From: JAVBOP01 sp031550405 | Lineage (GTDB): Bacteria > Bacteroidota > Ignavibacteria > Kapaibacteriales > UBA2268 | Assembly (NCBI GenBank): GCA_031550405.1 | Contig: JAVBOP010000229.1 | Coordinates: forward strand, 1-6,474 | Length of the DNA stretch: 6,474 nucleotides | Reading direction: 5' to 3' | Shown here: piece by piece, positions 1 through 3,959 of the stretch | Numbering within the stretch: position 1 is the stretch's first letter | Layout: every line of letters begins with the position of its first letter | Position numbers and translations under genes: made by a program | The notes under the pieces: model-generated | Told to the model about the DNA's origin: nothing | Databases searched by the model: none | The model's input: only the letters and a program-made list of their open reading frames with translations

Positions 1-16
1 CACAACAGGCGAAACA

Positions 17-82
17 CCCCACACTAAAGTGTGAGGTTGCAAAGCCTTGATATTTCAGCAACCCTGTACTTTAGTGCAGGGT
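17..82. repeat. Pair of inverted imperfect hairpins at the left edge
   Basis: Hairpin A pairs 17-24 with 29-36 (cacac/gtgtg core, one mismatch, loop TAAA). Hairpin B pairs 61-69 with 74-82 (accctgtac/gtgcagggt, one G-U, loop TTTA). Read on the opposite strand, A resembles B: both contain ACTTTAGTG and end in runs of C/G. In addition ggttgc (35-40) can pair with gcaacc (58-63), so the block can also form one larger stem. No reading frame is supported here. It may be the tail of an element lying mostly left of the window, or a transcript end, but no T-run follows hairpin B. The function is unknown. Confidence 0.45.
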
Positions 83-115
83 AAATGAGAAAATCCTTTG
101 AAAAATAAAAAAAAG

Positions 116-319
116 TATTACTAAAATTTGGAAGTAATATAAAAATGTCGTAGTTCTGTAATGTCAAATCAAATATCGGGTAAAGTTGTTTACATACAAC
201 TTTGCTCACCTAATTACGACCAATATTAGTATTAATATCTGGCTCGTGAGACAATCATATCGATATATTTAATATCAATGACCCGATGTTTGATTTGGCG
301 ATTAAACGGCTCACGGGCT
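116..319 (+). ncRNA. Structured repeat element, copy 1 (putative pseudoknotted RNA)
   Basis: The visible pairings, in order, are as follows. P0 hairpin 116-122/133-139. P1 147-155/212-220 (gtcgta.. with ..acgac). P2 hairpin 182-189/196-203 with loop near TTACAT. P3 hairpin 223-228/233-238. P4 241-250/310-319 (ggctcgtgag with ctcacgggct). P5 hairpin 255-266/272-281 with an internal loop. PK, a long duplex of 163-180 with 282-299 that links the inside of P1 to the inside of P4. The unpaired TGCTCA at 203-208 is shared by all copies. Bases 143-327 differ from copy 3 at only seven positions, and the three changes inside P1, P2 and PK (at 153, 164, 181) swap G-U for A-U or G-C and keep pairing. 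The strand is assumed from the G-U pairs and from the neighbouring genes. The RNA family is not recognised. Confidence 0.65.
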
Positions 320-347
320 GTATATATGTTGAAAATTGCTGTGTAAA

Positions 348-380
348 TCAAAATTTCATCATGCAATAATGAAATTTTGA
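348..380. repeat. Perfect 12-bp hairpin upstream of TA module 1
   Basis: Bases 348-359 (tcaaaatttcat) pair perfectly with 369-380 around a 9-nt loop. A smaller cacac/gtgtg hairpin (386-390/394-398) follows and touches the start of the conserved TA leader. There is no T-run on the + strand after the stem, so it is not a standard intrinsic terminator. It could insulate the TA leader from upstream transcription or be a protein-binding palindrome. It is absent in front of TA module 2. Confidence 0.4.
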
Positions 381-397
381 ACAAGCACACGAAGTGT

Positions 398-490
398 GTT
401 CTTTGACAATCGGAAGTGTAGTAGGAATAATAAATTTGATGGATTTTCGTATATTTGTATATAACCAATAAATTTTTATATGGAGGAATT
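398..490 (+). promoter_or_regulatory. Conserved TA leader 1 with boxA-like motif
   Basis: This 93-nt leader matches the leader of the second module (2368-2461) except for one substitution and one inserted T; its first 80 nt are identical. It begins with TGTTCTTTGACA (397-408), which fits the boxA antitermination consensus TGYTCTTTRACA as I recall it. Two TAnnTTTG strings (taaatttg 431-438, tatatttg 450-457) resemble the -7 element of Bacteroidota promoters, but neither has a TTTG at the usual 19-21 nt upstream, so the promoter is unproven. A strong ribosome-binding site GGAGG lies at 483-487. Bases 407-428 recur inverted after the toxin gene. Confidence 0.6.
407..428. repeat. Inverted repeat flanking TA module 1, left arm
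   Basis: The left arm is bipartite: 13 nt (caatcggaagtgt, 407-419), AG, then 7 nt (taggaat, 422-428). It is complementary to attccta (1125-1131) plus acacttccgattg (1139-1151) after the toxin gene. The outer gttcttt (398-404) also has a partner aaagaac at 1158-1164. A transcript of the whole module could close into a long stem, or the arms could be ends of a mobile unit. The same arms flank module 2. Confidence 0.65.
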
Positions 491-730
491 ATGGCAGTAG
501 CAGTAAAACAAAAACGAAATAATATAGCTGAACAAATAATGAGCCTTATAAATTCGCTTACTCTTAAACAACAAAAAGAGCTGATGGAGGAAGTGAATAG
601 AATGGCAAGGCTTAATAGAATTAATGACTTAAACAATTCTATAGCACCTAACAACATAACTATGGAAGAAATTGTTGCAGAAACTAAAGCTGCAAGAAAA
701 GAAAGGGACAAAAAAAATGCAAAAAAATAA
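491..730 (+). CDS. Putative antitoxin of a PIN-domain toxin-antitoxin module (module 1)
   Basis: The 79-aa protein is lysine-rich, mostly helical in appearance, and has no recognised DNA-binding domain. The ATG at 491 is preferred over an in-frame ATG at 455 because GGAGG sits 4 nt upstream and the same site starts the paralogue at 2462. Its C-terminal part (ITMEEIVAETKAARKER, roughly residues 55-71) matches the corresponding part of the second antitoxin (LTEEEIIAECRAVRRER), whereas the N-terminal half is diverged. In PIN modules the antitoxin C-terminus commonly embraces the toxin and blocks its active site, so this conserved stretch is the likely toxin-binding segment (inference). The stop overlaps the toxin start by 14 nt, which suggests translational coupling. 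The role is inferred from position and pairing with the toxin. Confidence 0.75.
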   Translation: MAVAVKQKRNNIAEQIMSLINSLTLKQQKELMEEVNRMARLNRINDLNNSIAPNNITMEEIVAETKAARKERDKKNAKK

Positions 731-1124
731 AATCGTATTAGATGTTAATATATGGATATCTCTTTTCATTAATAAGCAATTGTATTTTGTAGATGATCTT
801 GTTTTTAAGAAAAATATAACTATTTGCAGATGTGACGAGTTGACAAACGAACTTGTAGATGTTATGCCTCGTAAAAAGTTTGATAAAACTTGGAAAAAGC
901 CTATTGAAAAATATCTGTCTTTTTATGAGGATTATACTGTGGCACATTCTATCAATCTTGTGTTTGAAGGCTGTCCTGACAAGAAAGACAATTATTTATT
1001 TGACTTAGCTTATCAGTCATCTGCTTTGTATTTGGTCAGTGGAGACAAAAAAGTGCTATCAACGCCACTCAAGCCTCCATTGCAGGTAATAACGCTTGCA
1101 GACTTCAAGAAAATCTTTTCATAA
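717..1124 (+). CDS. PIN-domain RNase toxin (module 1)
   Basis: The 135-aa protein is a complete single PIN domain of the COG1569 / TIGR00305 type ('toxin component, PIN family'). Expected Mg2+-binding acidic residues are visible: D9 in KIVLDVNIW, E45 in LTNELVDV, D91 in CPDKKDN, and D110 in LVSGDKKVL. PIN toxins are usually ribonucleases that cut tRNA, rRNA or mRNA; the target here cannot be read. The ATG at 717 is chosen over the upstream in-frame start at 672 because it begins right before the first beta strand and has the same 14-nt overlap with the antitoxin as in module 2. From residue F83 on, the protein is almost identical to the second toxin, while residues 14-82 are diverged. No inactivating change is seen. 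Confidence 0.88.
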   Translation: MQKNKIVLDVNIWISLFINKQLYFVDDLVFKKNITICRCDELTNELVDVMPRKKFDKTWKKPIEKYLSFYEDYTVAHSINLVFEGCPDKKDNYLFDLAYQSSALYLVSGDKKVLSTPLKPPLQVITLADFKKIFS

Positions 1125-1164
1125 ATTCCTACACAACAACACTTCCGATTGCCGCAAAAAGAAC
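1125..1164. repeat. Inverted repeat flanking TA module 1, right arm
   Basis: This starts right at the toxin stop. attccta (1125-1131) and acacttccgattg (1139-1151) are separated by 7 nt and pair with the left arm at 407-428; aaagaac (1158-1164) pairs with gttcttt at 398-404. The layout resembles the leader-trailer stems that enclose rRNA operons, or the terminal inverted repeats of a small mobile unit. No target-site duplication is evident. Confidence 0.6.
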
Positions 1165-1185
1165 AATTTGAAAATTTCTAAAAAA

Positions 1186-1401
1186 GTGTTGTGCAAGAAA
1201 AATAGTTCTTGCACATAACACAAAAATGTCGTAATTTTGTAATGCGAACATGATTGAGAAAGGGAATTGTATCATATAACGAATATAGTTCCCTGCTCAT
1301 ACCAAAATTATGACCATATATTCAATATATGGCTCACCGACAATTCAAATATATCATATCTGAATTCTCATTCATGTTCGCAACTATAATGACGGTGAGC
1401 T
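1186..1401 (+). ncRNA. Structured repeat element, copy 2 (divergent sequence, same fold)
   Basis: This copy shares with copies 1 and 3 mainly TGTCGTA..T.TGTAATG near 1227-1244, TGCTCA (1294-1299) and GGCTC (1331-1335), yet makes every stem. P0 is 1186-1190/1217-1221 plus 1191-1199/1206-1214. P1 is 1228-1239/1303-1314 (12 bp, one G-U). P2 is 1262-1272/1283-1293 (11 bp, two G-U). P3 is 1315-1321/1325-1331. P4 is 1331-1339/1393-1401. P5 is 1342-1352/1356-1366 with one mismatch. The PK duplex is 1243-1253/1372-1382, extended through 1255-1260/1365-1370 after one T-T mismatch (it competes with the base of P5). P4 is followed by GTTTTTTT (1402-1409), and gagctg/cagctc (1397-1402/1411-1416) can form a further hairpin, so this copy may also end transcription. 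The family is not recognised. Confidence 0.65.
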
Positions 1402-1452
1402 GTTTTTTTACAGCTCGAAATTTGAAAATGCGAATAAAATGGAAGTTTAGAT

Positions 1453-1773
1453 ATGGGAAAGAAAATAGATAAGCCTTATGTATTAATACCAAAGTTTCCA
1501 GATGCAGCCACTTTGAAAAAAGAGTTGATGGAAATGGATAGTGATTTCTGTATTTCACCACATAAGGACTGGGTTATTGACGAGATTTACGCCATATCAC
1601 ACGAACTCACAGGCAGAACCGTCAAAAAGTCGTTTCCGTTGTGGGAAAAAGTTCTTACCATGGCAGACAAAGACGCTAAGTCAAGCAAATGCAGAGCATT
1701 ATATTATGTTTACCTGTTTGAATCAGGCACAAAGTATTTGGTGTATTTCAAGCCATCAAAAAAAGCTAAATAA
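1453..1773 (+). CDS. Hypothetical protein, 106 aa
   Basis: A small soluble, basic protein with no signal peptide or membrane segment. The start is supported by GGAAG at 1441-1445, 7 nt upstream. The second half includes two aromatic-rich stretches, YYVYLF and YLVYF, that look like beta strands, and the C-terminus is lysine-rich (KPSKKAK). I do not recognise a family and assign no function. It follows copy 2 of the structured element directly, with no clear promoter of its own. Its base composition looks less AT-rich than its surroundings, which is compatible with acquired cargo. The overlapping +2 frame at 1541-1783 is a shadow. Confidence 0.65.
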   Translation: MGKKIDKPYVLIPKFPDAATLKKELMEMDSDFCISPHKDWVIDEIYAISHELTGRTVKKSFPLWEKVLTMADKDAKSSKCRALYYVYLFESGTKYLVYFKPSKKAK

Positions 1774-1890
1774 CAAGATATAGTAGGTTTCTTTTTCATG
1801 TGTGGGTTTGGTTAAGTAATTAATAAGTTATTGCAATTACAAAAATAATGAAATATATCAAACCTTGCATGATTTAATAAATATAAAATT

Positions 1891-2256
1891 ATGGAAAGTA
1901 ATTCAGTTTTTGGATTGGTATTAGGAATGCTTGTAACGATGGTTGTCTTGTGGCTACCTGTCATTATAAGTAAAGTTGTTGATAGAAAGAATAGATATGA
2001 GCAAAATTTCATAAAAAATGAAATAAAAGAGAACGAAAGAAAAATAGCCAGACTCGAAGACGAAAAAATAAAATTACGGAAAAAGCAAATAGACGATGAT
2101 TACGAAGGGCGTAAAAAACAAATAGACGAGCAATTTGCACAGGAAATGGAACTACAACAACTCAAACATAAGTATCAGCTTGAAATATTAGACAGTGTAA
2201 ATGATATTGCAAAATCCTTTGCCAAAATATTAGCAAAACAAATTAAAATAAATTAA
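1891..2256 (+). CDS. Membrane-anchored coiled-coil protein, 121 aa, unknown function
   Basis: Residues about 7-27 form one hydrophobic segment (FGLVLGMLVTMVVLWLPVII), followed by basic residues (KVVDRKNR) expected to stay in the cytoplasm. Residues about 35-105 are a strongly charged K/E/D/Q-rich helix with heptad-like spacing (KENERKIARLEDEKIKLRKK and on), typical of a coiled coil. The protein ends in a short amphipathic stretch. No Shine-Dalgarno sequence is visible before the ATG, unlike most other genes here. It could tether or oligomerise a partner at the inner membrane. No specific family can be named and low-complexity similarity would be misleading. Confidence 0.65.
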   Translation: MESNSVFGLVLGMLVTMVVLWLPVIISKVVDRKNRYEQNFIKNEIKENERKIARLEDEKIKLRKKQIDDDYEGRKKQIDEQFAQEMELQQLKHKYQLEILDSVNDIAKSFAKILAKQIKIN

Positions 2257-2265
2257 CAATATTCA

Positions 2266-2358
2266 GCCGATTTAGGCAAAACGCTTGAAAATATATCTAT
2301 AATATTATAAGCAGGTTAAAACAGGGTAAGTGTGTGGGTTCGACTCCCATAATCGGCA
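2266..2358 (+). pseudogene. tRNA-Leu-like relic
   Basis: Bases 2266-2272 (gccgatt) pair perfectly with 2351-2357 (aatcggc) as a 7-bp acceptor stem, followed by discriminator A2358. The T arm is complete: stem 2334-2338/2346-2350 with loop TTCGACT. TA then GGC (2273-2277) and CGC (2282-2284) recall the D-arm start and end of tRNA-Leu, and the 93-nt length fits a long-variable-arm tRNA. However the D loop is shortened and lacks the GG pair, and no 5-bp anticodon stem with a 7-nt loop can be drawn in the AT-rich middle. It is therefore probably a decayed tRNA-Leu or a tRNA-like structure rather than a working tRNA. No CCA is encoded. It ends about 10 nt before TA leader 2. Confidence 0.5.
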
Positions 2359-2367
2359 CAGCAGTAC

Positions 2368-2461
2368 GTTCTTTGACAATCGGAAGTGTAGTAGGAATAA
2401 TAAATTTGATGGATTTTCGTATATTTGTATATAACCAATAAATTTTTTACATGGAGGAATT
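2368..2461 (+). promoter_or_regulatory. Conserved TA leader 2 with boxA-like motif
   Basis: This is the second copy of the 93-94 nt leader. The boxA-like motif reads CGTTCTTTGACA (2367-2378), one base off the consensus. The same TAnnTTTG strings occur at 2401-2408 and 2420-2427, and GGAGG at 2453-2457 precedes the antitoxin ATG. Left inverted-repeat arm 2377-2398 matches 3090-3096 plus 3103-3115 after the toxin gene. Such strict conservation of untranslated DNA beside diverged coding DNA implies either recent duplication with selective diversification of the genes, or strong function in the leader. Confidence 0.6.
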
Positions 2462-2695
2462 ATGGGAAAGACGCAGAAAAAAAATAATAATTTAGAAGAA
2501 ATAATTAAATTTGCTCAGATGCTTTCAGCAAAGCAGCAGGAAGAAGCATTAAAGCAAATAAGAAAAATATTTTTAATCAGCAATGCTGAAAGACTGGATA
2601 AATCAGGCAAGCCAAGCTATCTTACAGAAGAAGAAATTATTGCGGAATGCCGTGCCGTAAGAAGAGAAAGGAGCGAGCGATATGCAAAAAATTAA
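2462..2695 (+). CDS. Putative antitoxin of a PIN-domain toxin-antitoxin module (module 2)
   Basis: The 77-aa protein is a diverged paralogue of the first antitoxin. Shared features are a lysine/asparagine-rich N-terminus, a central helix with KQQEE / KQQKE, and the C-terminal LTEEEIIAECRAVRRER block (about residues 54-70). The GGAGG at 2453-2457 fixes the start. It overlaps the toxin by 14 nt. It should neutralise the toxin encoded next to it by covering the PIN active site and may repress its own leader, but no known DNA-binding fold can be seen. Divergence from module 1 suggests the two pairs do not cross-neutralise (inference). Confidence 0.75.
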   Translation: MGKTQKKNNNLEEIIKFAQMLSAKQQEEALKQIRKIFLISNAERLDKSGKPSYLTEEEIIAECRAVRRERSERYAKN

Positions 2696-3089
2696 AGTCG
2701 TTTTCGATGCTAACATTTGGGTTACTTATTTTATTAAAAACAGGACAAAAGAGTTAACAGATTTAATTGTAGACAATAATTTGATAGTGTGCCGTTCGGC
2801 TGCTTTGACGGATGAACTAAACGAGGTGTTGTTTCGTCCTAAAATCACCAAGCGTTCAGATGTGTCGCCAACAGATTACATGTTGCAGTACCAATGGCTA
2901 ACGACATTTGTGCCAACTACATCTGAATTTGAAGGCTGCCCTGACAAAGATGATAACTTTTTATTTGACTTGGCTTATCAGTCATCGGCTCTGTATTTAG
3001 TCAGCGGAGACAAGAAAGTGCTATCAACGCCAGTCAAGCCTCCATTGCAGGTAATAACGCTTGCAGACTTCAAGAAAATATTCTCCTAA
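2682..3089 (+). CDS. PIN-domain RNase toxin (module 2)
   Basis: A full-length 135-aa PIN-domain protein with the same residue numbering as the first toxin: D9 (KVVFDANIW), E45 (LTDELNEV), D91 (CPDKDDN) and D110 (LVSGDKKVL) form the expected metal-binding acidic set. The start codon lies 14 nt inside the antitoxin gene, and purine-rich gaaaggagcg just upstream provides a ribosome-binding site. Residues 83-135 are nearly the same as in module 1, and the DNA from 2928 to 3096 differs from 963-1131 at 17 positions by my count. Residues 14-82 show only scattered identity. The protein appears intact and catalytic; the RNA target is unknown. Confidence 0.88.
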   Translation: MQKIKVVFDANIWVTYFIKNRTKELTDLIVDNNLIVCRSAALTDELNEVLFRPKITKRSDVSPTDYMLQYQWLTTFVPTTSEFEGCPDKDDNFLFDLAYQSSALYLVSGDKKVLSTPVKPPLQVITLADFKKIFS

Positions 3090-3164
3090 ATTCCTACAAT
3101 CTACACTTCCGATTGACAGCGTGAACGCTGTACCCAGTTGCTTTTTGCAAACAGCCGTCAAAGA
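3090..3164. repeat. Inverted repeat flanking TA module 2, right arm, with insertion
   Basis: attccta (3090-3096) and acacttccgattg (3103-3115) pair with the left arm 2377-2398. Further out, gtcaaaga (3157-3164) pairs with tctttgac (2370-2377). Between them lie about 41 nt not needed for the stem, holding a perfect 6-bp hairpin (acagcg TGAA cgctgt, 3116-3131) and a weaker one (gttgc TTTTT gcaaac, 3137-3152). In module 1 the corresponding gap is only 6 nt, so the outer part of this arm has been interrupted or expanded. Confidence 0.5.
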
Positions 3165-3192
3165 CAAGTATTTTGAAAATTTAAAAAAAAAA

Positions 3193-3406
3193 GTGTTACA
3201 AAAGAAAAAAGTTCTTGCAAGTAACACGAAAATGTCGTAATTTTGTAATGCCAAATCAAATATCGGGCAAAGTTGTTTACATACAACTTTGCTCACCTAA
3301 TTACGACCAATATTAGTATTAATATCTGGCTCGTGAGAAAATCATTTCGATATATTTCATATCAATGACCCGATGTTTGATTTGGCGATTAAACGGCTCA
3401 CGGGCT
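3193..3406 (+). ncRNA. Structured repeat element, copy 3
   Basis: This copy is nearly identical to copy 1 over its main part (3231-3415 against 143-327). Its stems are P0 3193-3199/3221-3227 with inner 3202-3206/3212-3216; P1 3234-3242/3299-3307; P2 3268-3276/3283-3291; P3 3310-3315/3320-3325; P4 3328-3337/3397-3406; P5 3342-3353/3359-3368 with a 2-nt bulge; and PK 3250-3267/3369-3386. Its P0 resembles copy 2 (gtgtt/aacac, ttcttgca) rather than copy 1, so P0 and the main part have different histories. It lies about 30 nt after the outer inverted-repeat arm of TA module 2 and about 40 nt before the next possible gene. Confidence 0.65.
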
Positions 3407-3445
3407 GTATATATTTTGGATTAAATCACAAAAGGAGTTAATGAT

Positions 3446-3709
3446 ATGGATATACCAGAAATGCAATTAAATCCTGTAACTATAATATTTCATGCACTTA
3501 CAGAGTTGCAAAAAATATCAGAGCATATATCTCTTGGCATTTTTATTATCTTCGCCTTCGGAATTATGCTTGGTCAGCTGCCATACGTGGTACAGCCATA
3601 TACCCATTGCCGATGTAAACAGCCATGCGAATACCATAAGTATATGGAAATAAAAGGTTTGCAGTTCGCTAAACCCTATTCTTGCCACATGATAGGTCAT
3701 AATGCCTAA
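3446..3709 (+). CDS. Possible small membrane protein, 87 aa (alternative to the minus-strand frame)
   Basis: For: AAAGGAG at 3431-3437 gives a good ribosome-binding site, the strand agrees with all neighbours, and codons 1-24 show the low third-position GC of an AT-rich gene. A hydrophobic segment lies at about residues 29-49 (LGIFIIFAFGIMLG). Against: from about residue 50 the sequence is rich in C, H, Y and Q (THCRCKQPCEYH), which is what the antisense of a membrane segment produces in this register, and it exactly mirrors the frame at 3518-3772 on the other strand. Only one of the two is likely to be a real gene. No family recognised. Confidence 0.42.
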   Translation: MDIPEMQLNPVTIIFHALTELQKISEHISLGIFIIFAFGIMLGQLPYVVQPYTHCRCKQPCEYHKYMEIKGLQFAKPYSCHMIGHNA

Positions 3710-3772
3710 TATTGCCAATAACAGTAATGATAGCAACCGCTCTAATGTGATTTTTGATAGTATATTTTTCAT
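3518..3772 (-). CDS. Possible two-pass membrane protein, 84 aa (alternative to the plus-strand frame)
   Basis: The translation looks like a natural small membrane protein: a basic N-terminus (MKNILSKITLER), a first hydrophobic segment (LLSLLLLAILGIMTYHVARI, about residues 13-32), a second at about residues 40-62 (YFHILMVFAWLFTSAMGIWL), and a charged tail (EGEDNKNAKR). Against it: no Shine-Dalgarno sequence before the ATG, it would be the only minus-strand gene, and it is in the codon-over-codon register with the plus-strand frame, in which hydrophobic and polar residues trade places. I cannot decide between the two from composition. Confidence 0.4.
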   Translation of the reverse strand: MKNILSKITLERLLSLLLLAILGIMTYHVARIGFSELQTFYFHILMVFAWLFTSAMGIWLYHVWQLTKHNSEGEDNKNAKRYML

Positions 3773-3806
3773 AAATATGTCCGTATAAAAATGTCAAAAA
3801 AAATAA

Positions 3807-3838
3807 TTTGGCTATTAAATAAAAATATGTTATGTTTG
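3807..3838 (+). promoter_or_regulatory. Bacteroidota-type promoter of the exported-protein operon
   Basis: TTTG at 3807-3810, a 20-nt AT-rich spacer, and TATGTTTG at 3831-3838 fit the TTTG / 19-21 nt / TAnnTTTG consensus of the main Bacteroidota sigma factor. Transcription would start near 3845 and leave an untranslated leader of about 200 nt before the gene at 4045. No other gene lies in between on this strand. Confidence 0.55.
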
Positions 3839-3910
3839 CATGTATAAAATTGATGTAATTATTAAAAAAGTATATAAAAAAATGGAAATGCAAGAAACAG
3901 AAGAACGATA

Positions 3911-3959
3911 GCAGCAGAACAATGGATATATACATAAATTCTTTTCATTGTTCTGCTGC
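3911..3959 (+). promoter_or_regulatory. 14-bp perfect hairpin in the 5' untranslated leader
   Basis: Bases 3911-3924 (gcagcagaacaatg) pair perfectly with 3946-3959 around a 21-nt AT-rich loop. Downstream on the + strand comes AAAAACAC, so it is not an intrinsic terminator for + transcripts; on the minus strand the stem is followed by a moderately T-rich run. It lies between the promoter at 3807-3838 and the start at 4045. It may be a leader structure, an operator or the recognition site of an RNA-binding protein. No riboswitch class recognised. Confidence 0.45.

Noticed and set aside
24..209. Minus-strand 61-aa frame and its near-copy at 3024-3296
   Set aside because: Both lie antisense across copies of the structured element, so their similarity (SKVVCKQL..) only reflects the repeat; no ribosome-binding site and low-complexity tails.
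116..319. Integron attC site interpretation of the structured element
   Set aside because: attC sites fold as one long imperfect hairpin with RYYYAAC/GTTRRRY ends; here several hairpins and a pseudoknot are present and the consensus ends are not found.
402..457. Standard Bacteroidota promoter in the TA leader
   Set aside because: TTTG at 402-405 is 25 nt from TAAATTTG and the later TATATTTG has no TTTG at 19-21 nt upstream, so the spacing does not fit well enough to call.
455..490. Upstream ATG extension of antitoxin 1
   Set aside because: It falls in the conserved leader, lacks a ribosome-binding site, and module 2 does not keep this frame; GGAGG sits before 491.
232..711. Minus-strand 159-aa frame with hydrophobic N-terminus
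   Set aside because: It is the antisense of antitoxin 1 and its leader. The paralogous leader is conserved without the corresponding minus-strand protein, and the plus gene has GGAGG and a paralogue.
672..716. Upstream ATG extension of PIN toxin 1
   Set aside because: It would overlap the antitoxin by 59 nt and add a lysine-rich tail absent from PIN proteins; the paralogue starts at the site equivalent to 717.
738..947. Minus-strand frame inside PIN toxin 1, and similar frames at 1334-1561, 1812-2012 and 4141-4407
   Set aside because: These are antisense to well-supported genes or to the structured element and have no independent start signal.
1541..1783. Plus-strand 80-aa frame overlapping the 106-aa gene
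   Set aside because: It is shifted relative to the gene at 1453, which has the better start signal and a more protein-like composition.
2266..2358. Functional tRNA or tmRNA gene
   Set aside because: The acceptor and T arms are good, but no canonical D arm or anticodon arm can be drawn, and there is no tag-peptide reading frame of tmRNA.
1..3445. CRISPR array
   Set aside because: The repeats are 200 nt or more, far apart and structurally rather than sequence conserved; no short regularly spaced repeats exist.
3669..3935. Minus-strand 88-aa frame
   Set aside because: Phe/Ile/Tyr-rich translation of AT-rich intergenic DNA that includes the promoter and hairpin of the downstream operon.
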